NCBI RefSeq assembly: GCF_003116095.1
Contig: NZ_LGRA01000008.1
Coordinates: 652,613 to 716,612 of the forward strand
DNA: 64,000 nt
Reading direction: 5' to 3'
Source: Azospirillum sp. TSO35-2
GTDB taxonomy: Bacteria; Pseudomonadota; Alphaproteobacteria; Azospirillales; Azospirillaceae
Positions 46,514-55,523 of this stretch are shown one piece after another. The translations under genes and the position numbers were made by a program. Numbering within the stretch: position 1 is the first letter of the stretch; each line of letters starts with the position of its first letter. The notes under the pieces are model-generated. The model saw only the letters and a list, made by a program, of their open reading frames with translations. It ran no database searches and was not told the DNA's origin.

Positions 46514-47520
46514 CGGGCACCTGTCTCCTGGATTGGTTGGCCGGCCGCCTGCGCGCTCTTGAAACGGGCGAGGCTGGCGATGGTCTTGGTCAGCGGCATC
46601 GGCAGGTTGTGAAGCTCGGCCAGCTCGATCACCGCGTCGCAGATCGACGACAGCTCCAGCGGCAGGCCCTTTTCGAAATCCTGGAGCATGGAGGTCTTCA
46701 CCGCCCCCATCCCCGCCCCCATCGCCAGGAAGGCGGCGGGATCCAGCTCGACCCGCGCGCCGTGCGCCGCGGCGGTCAGCAGCGCCTCGTCCAGCAGTTG
46801 GCGGGCGATGTGCGACAGCTCGGCCGCGCCGTAGATGTCGCGCAGGGTGGCCCCGGCGACGACCGACAGCGGGTTGGAGGTGAGGTTGGCGATCACCTTG
46901 GTCCACAGCGGGTCGCGCAGCCGGTCGCTGACCTGGGTGGCGATGCCGCAGCGGCCCAGCGCCGCGCCCAGCCGCTCGGCGCGGGCGGTGCGGTCGTGGG
47001 TGATCTCGCCGATGATCATGCGCAGCGGGTTGGCGGTGTGCGCCACGCCGGGGGCCAGCCGCTCCGCCGTGATGAAGGCAACGGCGCCGATCACCCGGTC
47101 GAGCGGCAGCAGCGCCTTCAACCGGCCGTCGGGGTCGACCGCCTGGACGGTCCGGCCGCCGTTGCGCCCGCCCACCCCCTCGAAATACCACCAGGGGATG
47201 CCGTTGACGATGGGGACGACCAGGGTGTCCGGCCCGATCATGCCGCCGGCCGCGGTGGCGAGCGGCGCCAGATCCTGGGCCTTGGCGCAGAGAAACACCA
47301 CGTCGCGTTCACCCAGCTCCCCCGGCCCGCCGGCCTCGACCCGGACCTCGTGGGTGCCGTCGAGGTCGGTCAGCCGCAGCCCGTTCCGGCGAATGACGTC
47401 GAGCGTGCCCCCGCGCGCCAGCACCCCCACGGCGTGGCCGCTCAGCGCCAGCCGCACCGCCAGGGTGGTGCCGATGGCGCCCGCACCGGCGATGCCGATG
47501 CGCCAGGAGGGGTCGGTCAT
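46510..47520 (-). CDS. Ketopantoate reductase-like NAD(P)-dependent dehydrogenase (PanE/ApbA family)
   Basis: 336 aa; ATG 47520 overlaps the livF stop (ATGA). N-terminal Rossmann motif IGIAGAGAIGTTLAVRLALSG, VFLCAKAQD near residue 80, VVPIVNGIPWWYFEG near 105, and the ApbA C-terminal helical domain with LWTKVIANLTSNPLSVV near 210. Such paralogs reduce 2-oxo acids or 2-oxolactones; the gene's place inside a catabolic transporter operon argues against a pantothenate role. Substrate unknown. Confidence 0.82.
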   Translation of the reverse strand: MTDPSWRIGIAGAGAIGTTLAVRLALSGHAVGVLARGGTLDVIRRNGLRLTDLDGTHEVRVEAGGPGELGERDVVFLCAKAQDLAPLATAAGGMIGPDTLVVPIVNGIPWWYFEGVGGRNGGRTVQAVDPDGRLKALLPLDRVIGAVAFITAERLAPGVAHTANPLRMIIGEITHDRTARAERLGAALGRCGIATQVSDRLRDPLWTKVIANLTSNPLSVVAGATLRDIYGAAELSHIARQLLDEALLTAAAHGARVELDPAAFLAMGAGMGAVKTSMLQDFEKGLPLELSSICDAVIELAELHNLPMPLTKTIASLARFKSAQAAGQPIQETGAR

Positions 47521-48293
47521 GACGCCAACATCTCCTGATGCTTGCCGCCCATGCCGAGATAGGCGGCAACCACCCGGGGATCGTGGGCGAGCGTGGAGGC
47601 CGGCCCCTCCATCGCCACCTTGCCGAGTTCCAGCACATAGGCGTAGTCGGCGACGCGCAACGCTGCGCGGGCGTTCTGTTCGACCAGCAGGATCGACACG
47701 CCGGCACGCCGCAGCTCGGCGATGATGCGGAACACTTCGCGGACGATCAGCGGGGCCAGCCCCAGGCTGGGCTCGTCGAGCAGCAGCAGCTTCGGCCGCG
47801 CCATCAGCGCGCGGGCAAGCGCCAGCATCTGCCGCTCGCCGCCCGACAGCGTCGCGGCGGTCTGGGCGCGGCGCTCCTTCAGGCGGGGGAACAGGGCGTA
47901 CATCTCCTCCAGCGCCGCATCCTGCTCGCGCCGGGGCCTGGCGTGGAAGCGGAAGCCGCCCAGGCGCAGATTGTCCTCGACGCTCATGGTGGCGAACAGG
48001 GCGCGGGTCTCCGGCACCAGCCCCATCCCGCGGCCGATCATGTCGGCGATGGCGGGCGAGCGTTCCTCGACCCCGGCGAAGCGGATGGTCCCGCGCGACG
48101 GCAGGATGCCGGCGATGGCCGACAGCAGCGTCGTCTTGCCCGCCCCGTTGGGGCCGATCACGGTGACGATCCTGCCCTGGTCCACCCGGATGGCGGCGTT
48201 GCTCAGTGCCTCGATCTTGCCGTAGGACACGCAGAGATCGCGGACTTCCAGCAACGGCGCGGCACCGGCGGTGATGGTGGCGTTCCCGCTCAT
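47517..48293 (-). CDS. livF: Branched-chain-amino-acid-type ABC transporter ATPase LivF
   Basis: 258 aa; ATG 48293 overlaps the stop of the LivM-LivG fusion (ATGA). Walker A GPNGAGKTT near residue 47, Q-loop LVPETRALFATMSV, signature LSGGERQMLAL near 148, Walker B LLLLDEPSLGLAP, H-loop LLVEQNARAAL. HAAT-family uptake ATPase. Operon partners and the adjacent iac-like genes suggest an aromatic acid such as indole-3-acetate as substrate rather than leucine. Confidence 0.92.
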   Translation of the reverse strand: MSGNATITAGAAPLLEVRDLCVSYGKIEALSNAAIRVDQGRIVTVIGPNGAGKTTLLSAIAGILPSRGTIRFAGVEERSPAIADMIGRGMGLVPETRALFATMSVEDNLRLGGFRFHARPRREQDAALEEMYALFPRLKERRAQTAATLSGGERQMLALARALMARPKLLLLDEPSLGLAPLIVREVFRIIAELRRAGVSILLVEQNARAALRVADYAYVLELGKVAMEGPASTLAHDPRVVAAYLGMGGKHQEMLAS

Positions 48294-50104
48294 TCGACGC
48301 CTCCCAGATAGGCCTCAAGGACGGCCGGGTTGGTTTGGATGGTTTCGGGCAGGCCCTCGGCGATGCGCTGGCCGAACTCCATGACGAAGACGCGGTCGAC
48401 CAGCCCCATGACGAAGTCCATGTCATGCTCGACCAGCAGGATCGCCATGCCCTCGTCCCGCAGGGTTTCCAGCAGGGTGGCGAGCGCCTGCTTTTCCAGA
48501 TGGCGCAGCCCGGCGGCCGGCTCGTCCAGCAGCAACAGGCAGGGGTCCGAACACAGCGCGCGGGCGATCTCCAGGATGCGCTGCTGGCCGAGCGCCAGAC
48601 TGCCCGCCTCGACGTGCAGCAGGTCGCCCAAGCCCACCCGGATCAGCTGCCGCCGGGCCTCCGCCAGCAGGCGGGCCTCCTCGTCGCGGTCGAGCCGCAG
48701 GGCGGCGGCCACCACCCCCTTGGTCCCGCGCCGATGGGCGCCGATGGCGACATTCTCCAGCACGGTCATGGTCGGCAGCAGCTTCACGTGCTGGAAGGTC
48801 CGGCTGAGGCCGGCGCCGGCCATGTCGCGGGCGGTCAGCCCGTTGATTGCGTGGCCGCGGAAGCGGATCTCGCCGGAGGTCGGCGTGTCGACGCGGGAAA
48901 GCTGGTTGAACAGCGTGCTCTTGCCCGCCCCGTTGGGGCCGATCACCCCGAGGATTTCGCCGGCCTTCACGGTGAAGCTGATGTTGTTGTTGGCCGTCAG
49001 GCCGCCGAACTTGCGGGTGACGCGCTGGACCTCCAGCACCAGCTCGCCCGGTTTGGGCAGGGTGCGGCGGGGCAGCGGGTCGGCCGCGGCCGGCACCGCC
49101 GGGGCGTTCCGGCGGCGGTGCGAGCCGAGGCGGCCGGCCAGCCAGCCGGCGATGCCGCCCGGCGCCCACTGCATCAGCGCGACGATCAGCAGGCCGAAGA
49201 CGATGCTTTCGAAATTGCCGGTGCGGCCCAGCAGATGCGGCAGCCAGTCCTGCAAGCCCTGCTTCAGGACGGTGACCGCGGTGGCGCCGATCACCGCGCC
49301 CCAGACATGGCCGACGCCGCCGATCAGCGCCATGAACATGAAGTCGATGCCGGCCTGCAGGCTGAAGGGCGCCGGGCTGACGAAGCGCTGGGTGTAGGCG
49401 TAGAGCCAGCCGGCGACCGAAGCGAAGGCCGCGGCGACCAGAAAGGCGGTCATCTTGGCACGGAAGCTGTTCACCCCCATCGATTCCGACATGCGCTGGC
49501 CGCCGCGCAGCGCGCGGATGGCGCGGCCCTCGCGGGAATCCAGCAGGTTCAGCGTCACCAGCACGGCGACCAGCAGCACCGCCCAGATCAGGTAGAACAG
49601 CCCTTCGGCGCGGTCCAGGGCGATGCCGAACAGCGACAGCGCCGGCATGCCCGACAGGCCGGTGTGGCCGCCCAAGAACTCCAGATTGCCGAACAGGTAG
49701 GACAGCGACAGCCCCCAGGCGATGGTGCCGAGCGGCAGGTAATGGCCCGACAGCCGCAGCGTCAGCGCCCCCAGCAGCGCGGCGACCGCCAGCGTCAGCG
49801 CCAGCCCGACCAGCAGCCCGCTCCACGGCGACCCGCCGAGCCAGGCCAGCACCGGCGGCAGATCGACGCCGACGGCGAAATAGGCGGTGGTGTAGGCGCC
49901 GATGCCGACGAAGGCGGCCTGCCCGAAGCTGGTCATCCCGCCGACCCCGGTCAGCAGGATCAGCCCGAGCGTCGCCAGCGAGAAGATGCCGATGTTGTTG
50001 GCCAGCGTGATCTGGTAGGTCGGCAGCACCAGCGGCAGCGCCGCCAGGACCGGAACCAGCGCCAGGAGGATGCGCGCGGTGTTGGACAGCTTGGCCATGG
50101 TCAT
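48290..50104 (-). CDS. Fused LivM permease-LivG ATPase of a HAAT-type ABC transporter
   Basis: 604 aa in one uninterrupted frame; ATG 50104 overlaps the livH stop (ATGA). Residues about 1-320 are the LivM permease with around nine to ten membrane spans (LILLTGVGGMTSFGQAAFVG near 48, MALIGGVGHVWGAVIGA near 258). A basic linker (GSHRRRNAPAV) leads to a LivG ATPase from about residue 350: Walker A GPNGAGKST, the LivG-typical GLSRTFQHVKLL, signature LALGQQRILEIA (LSYGQ in most relatives) and Walker B LLLLDEPAAGL. Such fusions are known in aromatic-compound HAAT transporters. Confidence 0.93.
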   Translation of the reverse strand: MTMAKLSNTARILLALVPVLAALPLVLPTYQITLANNIGIFSLATLGLILLTGVGGMTSFGQAAFVGIGAYTTAYFAVGVDLPPVLAWLGGSPWSGLLVGLALTLAVAALLGALTLRLSGHYLPLGTIAWGLSLSYLFGNLEFLGGHTGLSGMPALSLFGIALDRAEGLFYLIWAVLLVAVLVTLNLLDSREGRAIRALRGGQRMSESMGVNSFRAKMTAFLVAAAFASVAGWLYAYTQRFVSPAPFSLQAGIDFMFMALIGGVGHVWGAVIGATAVTVLKQGLQDWLPHLLGRTGNFESIVFGLLIVALMQWAPGGIAGWLAGRLGSHRRRNAPAVPAAADPLPRRTLPKPGELVLEVQRVTRKFGGLTANNNISFTVKAGEILGVIGPNGAGKSTLFNQLSRVDTPTSGEIRFRGHAINGLTARDMAGAGLSRTFQHVKLLPTMTVLENVAIGAHRRGTKGVVAAALRLDRDEEARLLAEARRQLIRVGLGDLLHVEAGSLALGQQRILEIARALCSDPCLLLLDEPAAGLRHLEKQALATLLETLRDEGMAILLVEHDMDFVMGLVDRVFVMEFGQRIAEGLPETIQTNPAVLEAYLGGVE

Positions 50105-51138
50105 TCCTCGTCCTCCGCGCCTTTGTGGGACACCGACCGCCAGAGCAGGACGGGAAGGATCAGCGTGAAGACGATCACCTCCTTGTAGCTGCTGGCCCAG
50201 AAGGTGGAGAAGGATTCGGCCTGCCCGATGAACAGCGCGCCCAGCGCCGCCAGCGGGTAGCTCGCCAGCCCGCCGATGATGGCGCCGACGAAGCCCTTCA
50301 GGCTGATGATGAAGCCGGAGTCGAAGTAGATGGTGGTGATCGGCGCGATCAGGATGCCCGACAGGCTGCCGATCAGCGCGGCGAGCGCGAAGCTGGCCTT
50401 GCCCGCCAATTCCGGCGAGATGCCGACCAGCTCCGCCCCCAGCCGGTTGACCGCCGCCGCCCGCAACGCCTTGCCGTACAGGCTCTTGCCGAAGAACAGG
50501 TAGAGCGCCACGATCAGCAGCAGCGACACCGCGACCACCCACAGCGTCTGGCTGTTCAGCATCACGCTGCCGAGCTGGAGGCCGCTGTCGGAAAAGGGCT
50601 CCGTCCGCGCGCCCTCCGGCCCGAACATCAGCAGCCCGACGCCGACCAGCACGACGTGCACGGCGATCGACACGATCAGCAGCACCAGGGAATGGGCGCC
50701 GGCGATCGGCTGGTAGAAGACACGGTAGAGCGTCAGCCCCAGCGGCACGATCAGCGCCACCGTCAGCGCCGCCTGCGCCGCCGCGCCGATGCCGTCCAGC
50801 GGCAGCAGGGTCGTCGCCGCGGCCAGCACCGCCGCATAGACCGGCATGACCAGCGCCCGCGCCGCGAAACGCCGCCGCCCGCCGGGCCGGTAGGCCGCGT
50901 AGAGGTCCATCACGACCCCGCCCAGCGCCAGTGCCAGCAGCAGCCAGCCCAGCCGCACCGGCGTTCCTCCCTGCATCGCCGCCATGGTCAGCGCGGCGAA
51001 GGACACGAATTCGCCCTGCGGGATCAGCAGGATGCGGGTCACGGTGAAGACCAGCAGGATGGACAGGGCCAGCAGCGCGTAGATGGCGCCGTTGGTCAGG
51101 CCGTCCTGTCCCAGCAGCATGACGATCTGAAGGTTCAT
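50101..51138 (-). CDS. livH: HAAT-type ABC transporter permease LivH
   Basis: 345 aa; ATG 51138, longer than the roughly 300-aa typical LivH because of an extra segment after the second span (residues about 60-105, with YRPGGRRRFAARALV). LivH hallmarks: GLTNGAIYALLALSILL at the start, LLIPQGEFVSFAAL, AVNRLGAELVGISPELAGKASFALAALIGSLSG near 230, and FVGAIIGGLASYPLAALGALFIG near 285. Inner membrane. The 5' end follows a 157-base gap after the binding-protein gene. Confidence 0.92.
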   Translation of the reverse strand: MNLQIVMLLGQDGLTNGAIYALLALSILLVFTVTRILLIPQGEFVSFAALTMAAMQGGTPVRLGWLLLALALGGVVMDLYAAYRPGGRRRFAARALVMPVYAAVLAAATTLLPLDGIGAAAQAALTVALIVPLGLTLYRVFYQPIAGAHSLVLLIVSIAVHVVLVGVGLLMFGPEGARTEPFSDSGLQLGSVMLNSQTLWVVAVSLLLIVALYLFFGKSLYGKALRAAAVNRLGAELVGISPELAGKASFALAALIGSLSGILIAPITTIYFDSGFIISLKGFVGAIIGGLASYPLAALGALFIGQAESFSTFWASSYKEVIVFTLILPVLLWRSVSHKGAEDEE

Positions 51139-51197
51139 TCCCGGTCTCCGTGCGCCGCGCCGGGGGCGGCGGGGCCGCTCCGGCATGGCCGGGATGG

Positions 51198-51217
51198 GGC
51201 GGGCACGGTGGCCCGCC
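51198..51217 (-). promoter_or_regulatory. Hairpin between binding-protein and permease genes
   Basis: GGCGGGC-acggtg-GCCCGCC, a perfect seven-pair stem within the 157-base gap. Hairpins here commonly attenuate or protect the 3' end so the binding protein is made in excess over the membrane subunits; that role is inferred. Confidence 0.45.
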
Positions 51218-51295
51218 GCCAAAGGTGAGAGGATGTCATGGTCGGAACGATGCCCCGGCGGCGGTAGGGATGGGGTCGGCGGTTCGGCCCGGCGC

Positions 51296-52453
51296 TTACT
51301 TCACCAGCGCCCACTTGCCGCCGGACACGGTGATCAGCTCGCGCCCGCGCTCGTCGAAGCCGCTGTGGTCGGCGGCGGTCAGGTTGTAGACGCCCTGGGT
51401 CGCCGGCAGCTCCTTCACCTGCTCCAGCGCGTCGCGCAGGGCGGAGCGGAAGGCGGGCGACCCGGGTTCGCCGCCCTTCAGCGCGACCGGGATGGCGCGC
51501 TCCAGCAGCAGGCCGGCGTCGAAGACGTTGGCGCCGAAGGTGGCGGGCTTGGAGCCGTTCAGCTTTTCGTAGGCCGCCACATAGTCGGTCGCCGCCTTCT
51601 TGGACGGGTGGCTGTCGCTGACCTGATCGAGCACCAGCATCAGGCTGGCGGCCAGGATGGTACCCTCGACCTTCTTGCCGCCCAGCTTCAGGAAGTCGGG
51701 CAGCGCCGCGCCGTGGGTCTGGTAGATCTTGCCGCGATAGCCCTGGTCGTACAGCGTTATCTGCGGCAGCACCGAGGAGCTGCCCGGCGCCGCGATCAGC
51801 ACCGCGTCCGGCGCCGCCGACAGGATCTTCAGCCCCTGCGCGGTCAGCGAGGTGTCCTGGCGCTGGAACCGCTCGCTGCCGACCAGCTTGATGTTCCTCT
51901 TGGCCGCGCCCTCGCCGAACACCTTCAGCCAGTTGTCGCCGTAGGGATCGGCGGTGCCGATGAAGCCGACGGTCTTGATGCCGGTCTTCGCCATGTGGTC
52001 GATCAGCGCCGCGGCGATCAGGTCGTCGTTCTGGGTGGTCTTGAACACCCATTTCTTCTGCTCGGTCATCGGCAGCACGACGGCGGCGGTGCCGACCGGG
52101 GCCAGCATGGGCACGCCGGCCTCGGCGACGAACTGGATCACGCCCATCGCGTTGGGCGAGCCCGACGGCCCGATGATGGCGTCGACCTTGTCCTCGGTGA
52201 TCAGCTTCTTGAAGGCCGACACGGTCGCCGTCGGATCGCTGCCGTCGTCGAGGGGGATGTATTGGATGGTCTGTCCGGCGACGCTGGTGGGCAGCAGCGG
52301 CACGCTGTTCTTCTGGGGAATGCCGACCAGCGCGATCGGACCGGTCGAGGAGGAGACCACGCCGATCTTCACCTGGGCCAGCGCCTGGGTCGAGGCGCCA
52401 CCGGCCATGAAGGCGCCGAGAAGCAGCGAGACCGCAAGATTCTTTGCAAACAC
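51296..52453 (-). CDS. Periplasmic substrate-binding protein of the HAAT transporter
   Basis: 385 aa from GTG 52453, with GGAGG seven bases upstream; the frame is open further upstream but the signal peptide (LAVSLLLGAFMAGGASTQALAQ) begins here. Type I periplasmic fold of the LivJ class: VKIGVVSSSTGPIALVG, PLDDGSDPTATVSAFKKLI, IIGPSGSPNAMGVIQF, TADPYGDNWLKVF. First gene of the leftward operon, divergent from the iac-like genes. Binding-site residues match aromatic or amino-acid ligands in general; indole-3-acetate is a contextual guess. Confidence 0.9.
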   Translation of the reverse strand: MFAKNLAVSLLLGAFMAGGASTQALAQVKIGVVSSSTGPIALVGIPQKNSVPLLPTSVAGQTIQYIPLDDGSDPTATVSAFKKLITEDKVDAIIGPSGSPNAMGVIQFVAEAGVPMLAPVGTAAVVLPMTEQKKWVFKTTQNDDLIAAALIDHMAKTGIKTVGFIGTADPYGDNWLKVFGEGAAKRNIKLVGSERFQRQDTSLTAQGLKILSAAPDAVLIAAPGSSSVLPQITLYDQGYRGKIYQTHGAALPDFLKLGGKKVEGTILAASLMLVLDQVSDSHPSKKAATDYVAAYEKLNGSKPATFGANVFDAGLLLERAIPVALKGGEPGSPAFRSALRDALEQVKELPATQGVYNLTAADHSGFDERGRELITVSGGKWALVK

Positions 52454-53154
52454 GACAACCTCCGTGGGAATGGGCTGGTCACGGGATTCCAAGGGGGAAT
52501 CCCAAGCAAGGCCGAACGACGTTCCGCCGAAATCAAGCAAGCCCCAAGCCAGTCGAAACCCCGCACCGGATCGGCAAACGGCGGCAGCCGCCGGGATTGC
52601 GCACGGATTGGGGAAGCACGACGGCATTTCATGGCGACCGGGGCATCGGACCTCCGCGAGGGGCTGGTCTTGCGCATCCCGGCATGGCGGATGAACCGCA
52701 ACGATCCTGGCCGGGTAACGCAGCGTCCTTGTCGCCCATTAAGCCAGAACTCCTTGAAGGTGCAATCAATTTCTCGAGGCTTTTTGCCCATTTTTTGATG
52801 CCATCCTGCCCGTCTATTGAGCGTTTCAAGCGATGTTGCAGCAGCGAACAGCTTCCACAACTTTCTTGCTGCAGCGCGCAAGATGTCGGAAAAGCCTTTG
52901 ATTTGCTTGAACCTATGTGTCTGAAACCGCTGCTTTGGACCCGGCGCCGTTCGTGTTGCAGCGCAGAAAACCCTGCCCTCATTTTCAGCATTTCGCGCAA
53001 AAATTATTTTGCCGAACTCAATTGACTATTCACGTATTTTGCCGCTAGGTTTTTAGCGTCTCATCCACCCGCCACACGCTTCCGACGCCGCCCGCCCATC
53101 GCTGGACGCGTCGCTTGCGATGGTTGTCCGGCACGGCCGGAATAAGGGGTTGCC
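52454..53154. promoter_or_regulatory. Divergent promoter region between transporter and iac-like operons
   Basis: 701 bases without a convincing gene, turning AT-rich from about 52735 to 53055. It holds three related TTGC/GCAGC motifs (listed separately) and, just before the rightward operon, a possible sigma-70 promoter TTGACT (53022-53027) with TAGGTT 18 bases on (53046-53051), about 100 bases before the amidase start. A 123-codon minus-strand frame at 52629-53000 appears spurious. Confidence 0.55.
52834..52966. promoter_or_regulatory. Three related TTGC-GCAGC sites, possible regulator-binding array
   Basis: TGTTGCAGCAGCG (52834-52846), CTTGCTGCAGCGCGCAAG (52865-52882, an inverted repeat CTTGC-N8-GCAAG) and TGTTGCAGCGCAG (52954-52966). 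The sequences share TTGC and GCAGC elements and sit in the AT-rich part of the divergent promoter, suggesting operators for a MarR- or LysR-type protein. Confidence 0.4.
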
Positions 53155-54339
53155 ATGACCATCTTCGTGCAAAATCTGGACATCGCCGGCGTCGGCGGAC
53201 AGCGCGGGCCGGCTGGTGCCGTGCCGGCCTCCGTCACGCCGGCTCACGTCATGCCGACCGTCGCGATCAAGGACACCATCGACATCGCCGGCTGCCCCAC
53301 CCGCGCCGGCAGCCGAGCCCTGGCCGACACCGCCCCCGCCGGGGAGCATGCGGAGGTCGTGGCGGCCCTGCTGGCCAAGGGCTGGCGCATCGTCGGCAAG
53401 ACGACGATGCACGAGCTGGCCTTCGGCACCACCGGCATCAACCAATGGGCCGGCACCCCGACCAACCCGCATTTCCCCGCCTTCGTGCCGGGCGGCTCGT
53501 CGAGCGGGTCCGCCGCCGCCGTCGCCGCCGGGCTGGCCGACGCGGCGCTGGGCACCGACACCGGTGGTTCGGTGCGGATTCCCGCCGCCTGCTGCGGCGT
53601 CTTCGGGCTGAAACCCAGCTTCGGCCGGGTCAGCCGCAAGGGCGTGCTGCCGGGGCGGACGACGCTGGACTGCGTCGGCCCCTTCGCCGCGACGATGGAG
53701 CGTCTGGTCGCCTGCATGGCCGCCATCGACCCCGGCTTCGGCACCCTGCCGGACCCGTCCGGCCTGACCATCGGCCTGGTCGCGGTGGACGCCGATCCGG
53801 CGATCGCCGCCGCGGTGCGCCGGGCGGTGGAGGCCTGCGGCCTGCCGGTGCGCGCGGTCCGGCTGACCGGCATGGCGGCGGCCTACGACGCCGGGCTGTC
53901 GGTCATCAACGCCGAAACCTGGGCGGCCTGTGGGTCGCTGGTTGCCGGCGGGCTGGTGGGTCCGGACGTGGCGCAACGGCTGCTCGCCGCCTCGCGTACC
54001 ACCCAGGATGCGCTGGACGCCGCCGAAGCCGTGCGCACGTCCTTCACCGCCGAGGTCGACGCCCTGCTGGAAACGACGCCGATCCTGGCGCTGCCGACCA
54101 TGGCCGGCCCGCCGCCGCAAATCGACAACGCCGCCGACACCAGCCGGCTGGTCGGCATGACCACGCTGGTGCGGCCCTTCAACCTGTCCGGGCACCCGGC
54201 CATCGCCATTCCGCTGCCCGCCATCGACGGCGCCCCGGTCAGCCTGCAGCTCGTCGCCGCCAAGGGCGCGGACGAGCGGCTGTGCGCGGTGGCGGCGCTG
54301 GTGGCGGCCTCCCTTCCGGCGACGGCGGTCGCCTCATGA
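53155..54339 (+). CDS. iacH: Amidase-signature hydrolase, IacH-like
   Basis: 394 aa; AAGGGG precedes ATG 53155. Amidase signature family with the Ser-cisSer-Lys triad visible: K39 in VAIKDTID, S115 in GGSSSGS and S139 in GTDTGGSVRIPAA. At 394 residues it is shorter than typical 450-500-residue family members. In known auxin-degradation clusters IacH is an amidase-family protein. First gene of the rightward operon, overlapping the next by ATGA. It could also hydrolyse indole-3-acetamide to IAA. Function rests on context. Confidence 0.8.
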   Translation: MTIFVQNLDIAGVGGQRGPAGAVPASVTPAHVMPTVAIKDTIDIAGCPTRAGSRALADTAPAGEHAEVVAALLAKGWRIVGKTTMHELAFGTTGINQWAGTPTNPHFPAFVPGGSSSGSAAAVAAGLADAALGTDTGGSVRIPAACCGVFGLKPSFGRVSRKGVLPGRTTLDCVGPFAATMERLVACMAAIDPGFGTLPDPSGLTIGLVAVDADPAIAAAVRRAVEACGLPVRAVRLTGMAAAYDAGLSVINAETWAACGSLVAGGLVGPDVAQRLLAASRTTQDALDAAEAVRTSFTAEVDALLETTPILALPTMAGPPPQIDNAADTSRLVGMTTLVRPFNLSGHPAIAIPLPAIDGAPVSLQLVAAKGADERLCAVAALVAASLPATAVAS

Positions 54340-55499
54340 ATCCGGTCGCAACGGAGATCCTCATGCACCAGTCACCACCCATCGACGATGCCCTGCTGCG
54401 CGACCTGCTGGCCGAGATCCGCAGCCGCCGCGCCGAATTCGAGGCGCAGCAGTTCATCTCCCAGGACATCGTCGAGCGGTTCCGCACGCTCGGCGTCTAC
54501 CGGGCGCTGGTGGCCCGCCGTTTCGGTGGCGACGAACGCTCCCCGGCGGAGTTCTGCCGGCTGGTGGAAACCATCGCCCAGGCCGACGGCTCGGCGGGCT
54601 GGGTCTCCAGCTTCGGCATCGGCGCGGTCTACCTGTCGGCCCTGCCGGTCGACACGCTGCACCAGCTTTATGAACGGTCGCCCGACGTCGTCTTCGCCGG
54701 CGGCATCTTCCCGCCGCGCCCGGCGCAGGTCGTCGATGGCGGGTTGAAGGTGAACGGGCGCTGGAGCTGGGCCAGCGGTTGCATGGGCGCCGACGTGGTC
54801 GGCGTCGGCGTGGCGCCGAAGGACGGCGACACGGTCGGCCTGCCGCGGATGGCGGTGATGCCGCGCGCCGCCGCCCGCGTCGAACGCAACTGGGACGTCG
54901 TCGGCCTGCTCGGCACCGGCAGCCATGATCTGGTCGTCGAGGATGTCATCGTCCCCGAGTCCTGGACCTTCGTGCGCGGCGGCAAGTCGGCGCTGGACGA
55001 GCCGCTCTACCGCTACCCGACGCTGGCCTTCGCCGCCCAGGTGCTGAGCGTGGTCGGGCTGGGCATTGCGCGGGCCGCGCTGGACGAGGTCGAGACGATG
55101 GGCGGGCGCCAGTCCGTCACCGGCGCCCCCAAGCTGGGCGACCGTGTCGCCGCGCAGCTGGACATCGCCAAGGCCGAGGCCGACCTGCGCTCCGCCCGCT
55201 CGTGGTTCTACGAGGCGATCGACACCGTCTGGCAGGTCCTGCTGTCCGGCGGCGAGCCGGCGCCGCATCAGGTCAGCCTGCTGCGCCTGTCCTCCACCCA
55301 CGCGACCCGCGTGTCGGCCGAGGTGACGCGCCGGGCCCAGATGCTGACCGGCATGACCGGCGTCTATGAAAGCAGTCCGCTCGCCCGCCAGGTGCGCGAC
55401 GCGCAGATGATCACCCAGCACGCCTTCATGGGCGACGTCACCTACCAGAACGCCGGGGCCATGCTGTTCGGCCTGTCGCCGCAACCCGGCTACCTCTGA
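54336..55499 (+). CDS. iacA: Acyl-CoA-dehydrogenase-fold flavin monooxygenase, IacA-like
   Basis: 387 aa; ATG 54336 in the amidase stop. Group D flavin monooxygenase layout: N-terminal helices (RRFGGDERSPAEFCRLVETIAQADGS split around residues 60-85), a central beta domain (VNGRWSWASGCMGADV near 140) and C-terminal helices. HpaB/IacA-type enzymes use reduced flavin from a partner reductase; the partner is the IacG-like protein in this operon. In studied systems IacA oxidises the indole ring of indole-3-acetate as the first catabolic step. Confidence 0.83.
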   Translation: MNPVATEILMHQSPPIDDALLRDLLAEIRSRRAEFEAQQFISQDIVERFRTLGVYRALVARRFGGDERSPAEFCRLVETIAQADGSAGWVSSFGIGAVYLSALPVDTLHQLYERSPDVVFAGGIFPPRPAQVVDGGLKVNGRWSWASGCMGADVVGVGVAPKDGDTVGLPRMAVMPRAAARVERNWDVVGLLGTGSHDLVVEDVIVPESWTFVRGGKSALDEPLYRYPTLAFAAQVLSVVGLGIARAALDEVETMGGRQSVTGAPKLGDRVAAQLDIAKAEADLRSARSWFYEAIDTVWQVLLSGGEPAPHQVSLLRLSSTHATRVSAEVTRRAQMLTGMTGVYESSPLARQVRDAQMITQHAFMGDVTYQNAGAMLFGLSPQPGYL

Positions 55500-55523
55500 C
55501 CCCCTCTCACCGGAGTGTCCACG

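Noticed and set aside
52629..53000. 123-codon minus-strand frame in the iac-liv promoter region
   Set aside because: No recognisable domain, covers the repeated operator-like sites, and lacks a good start.
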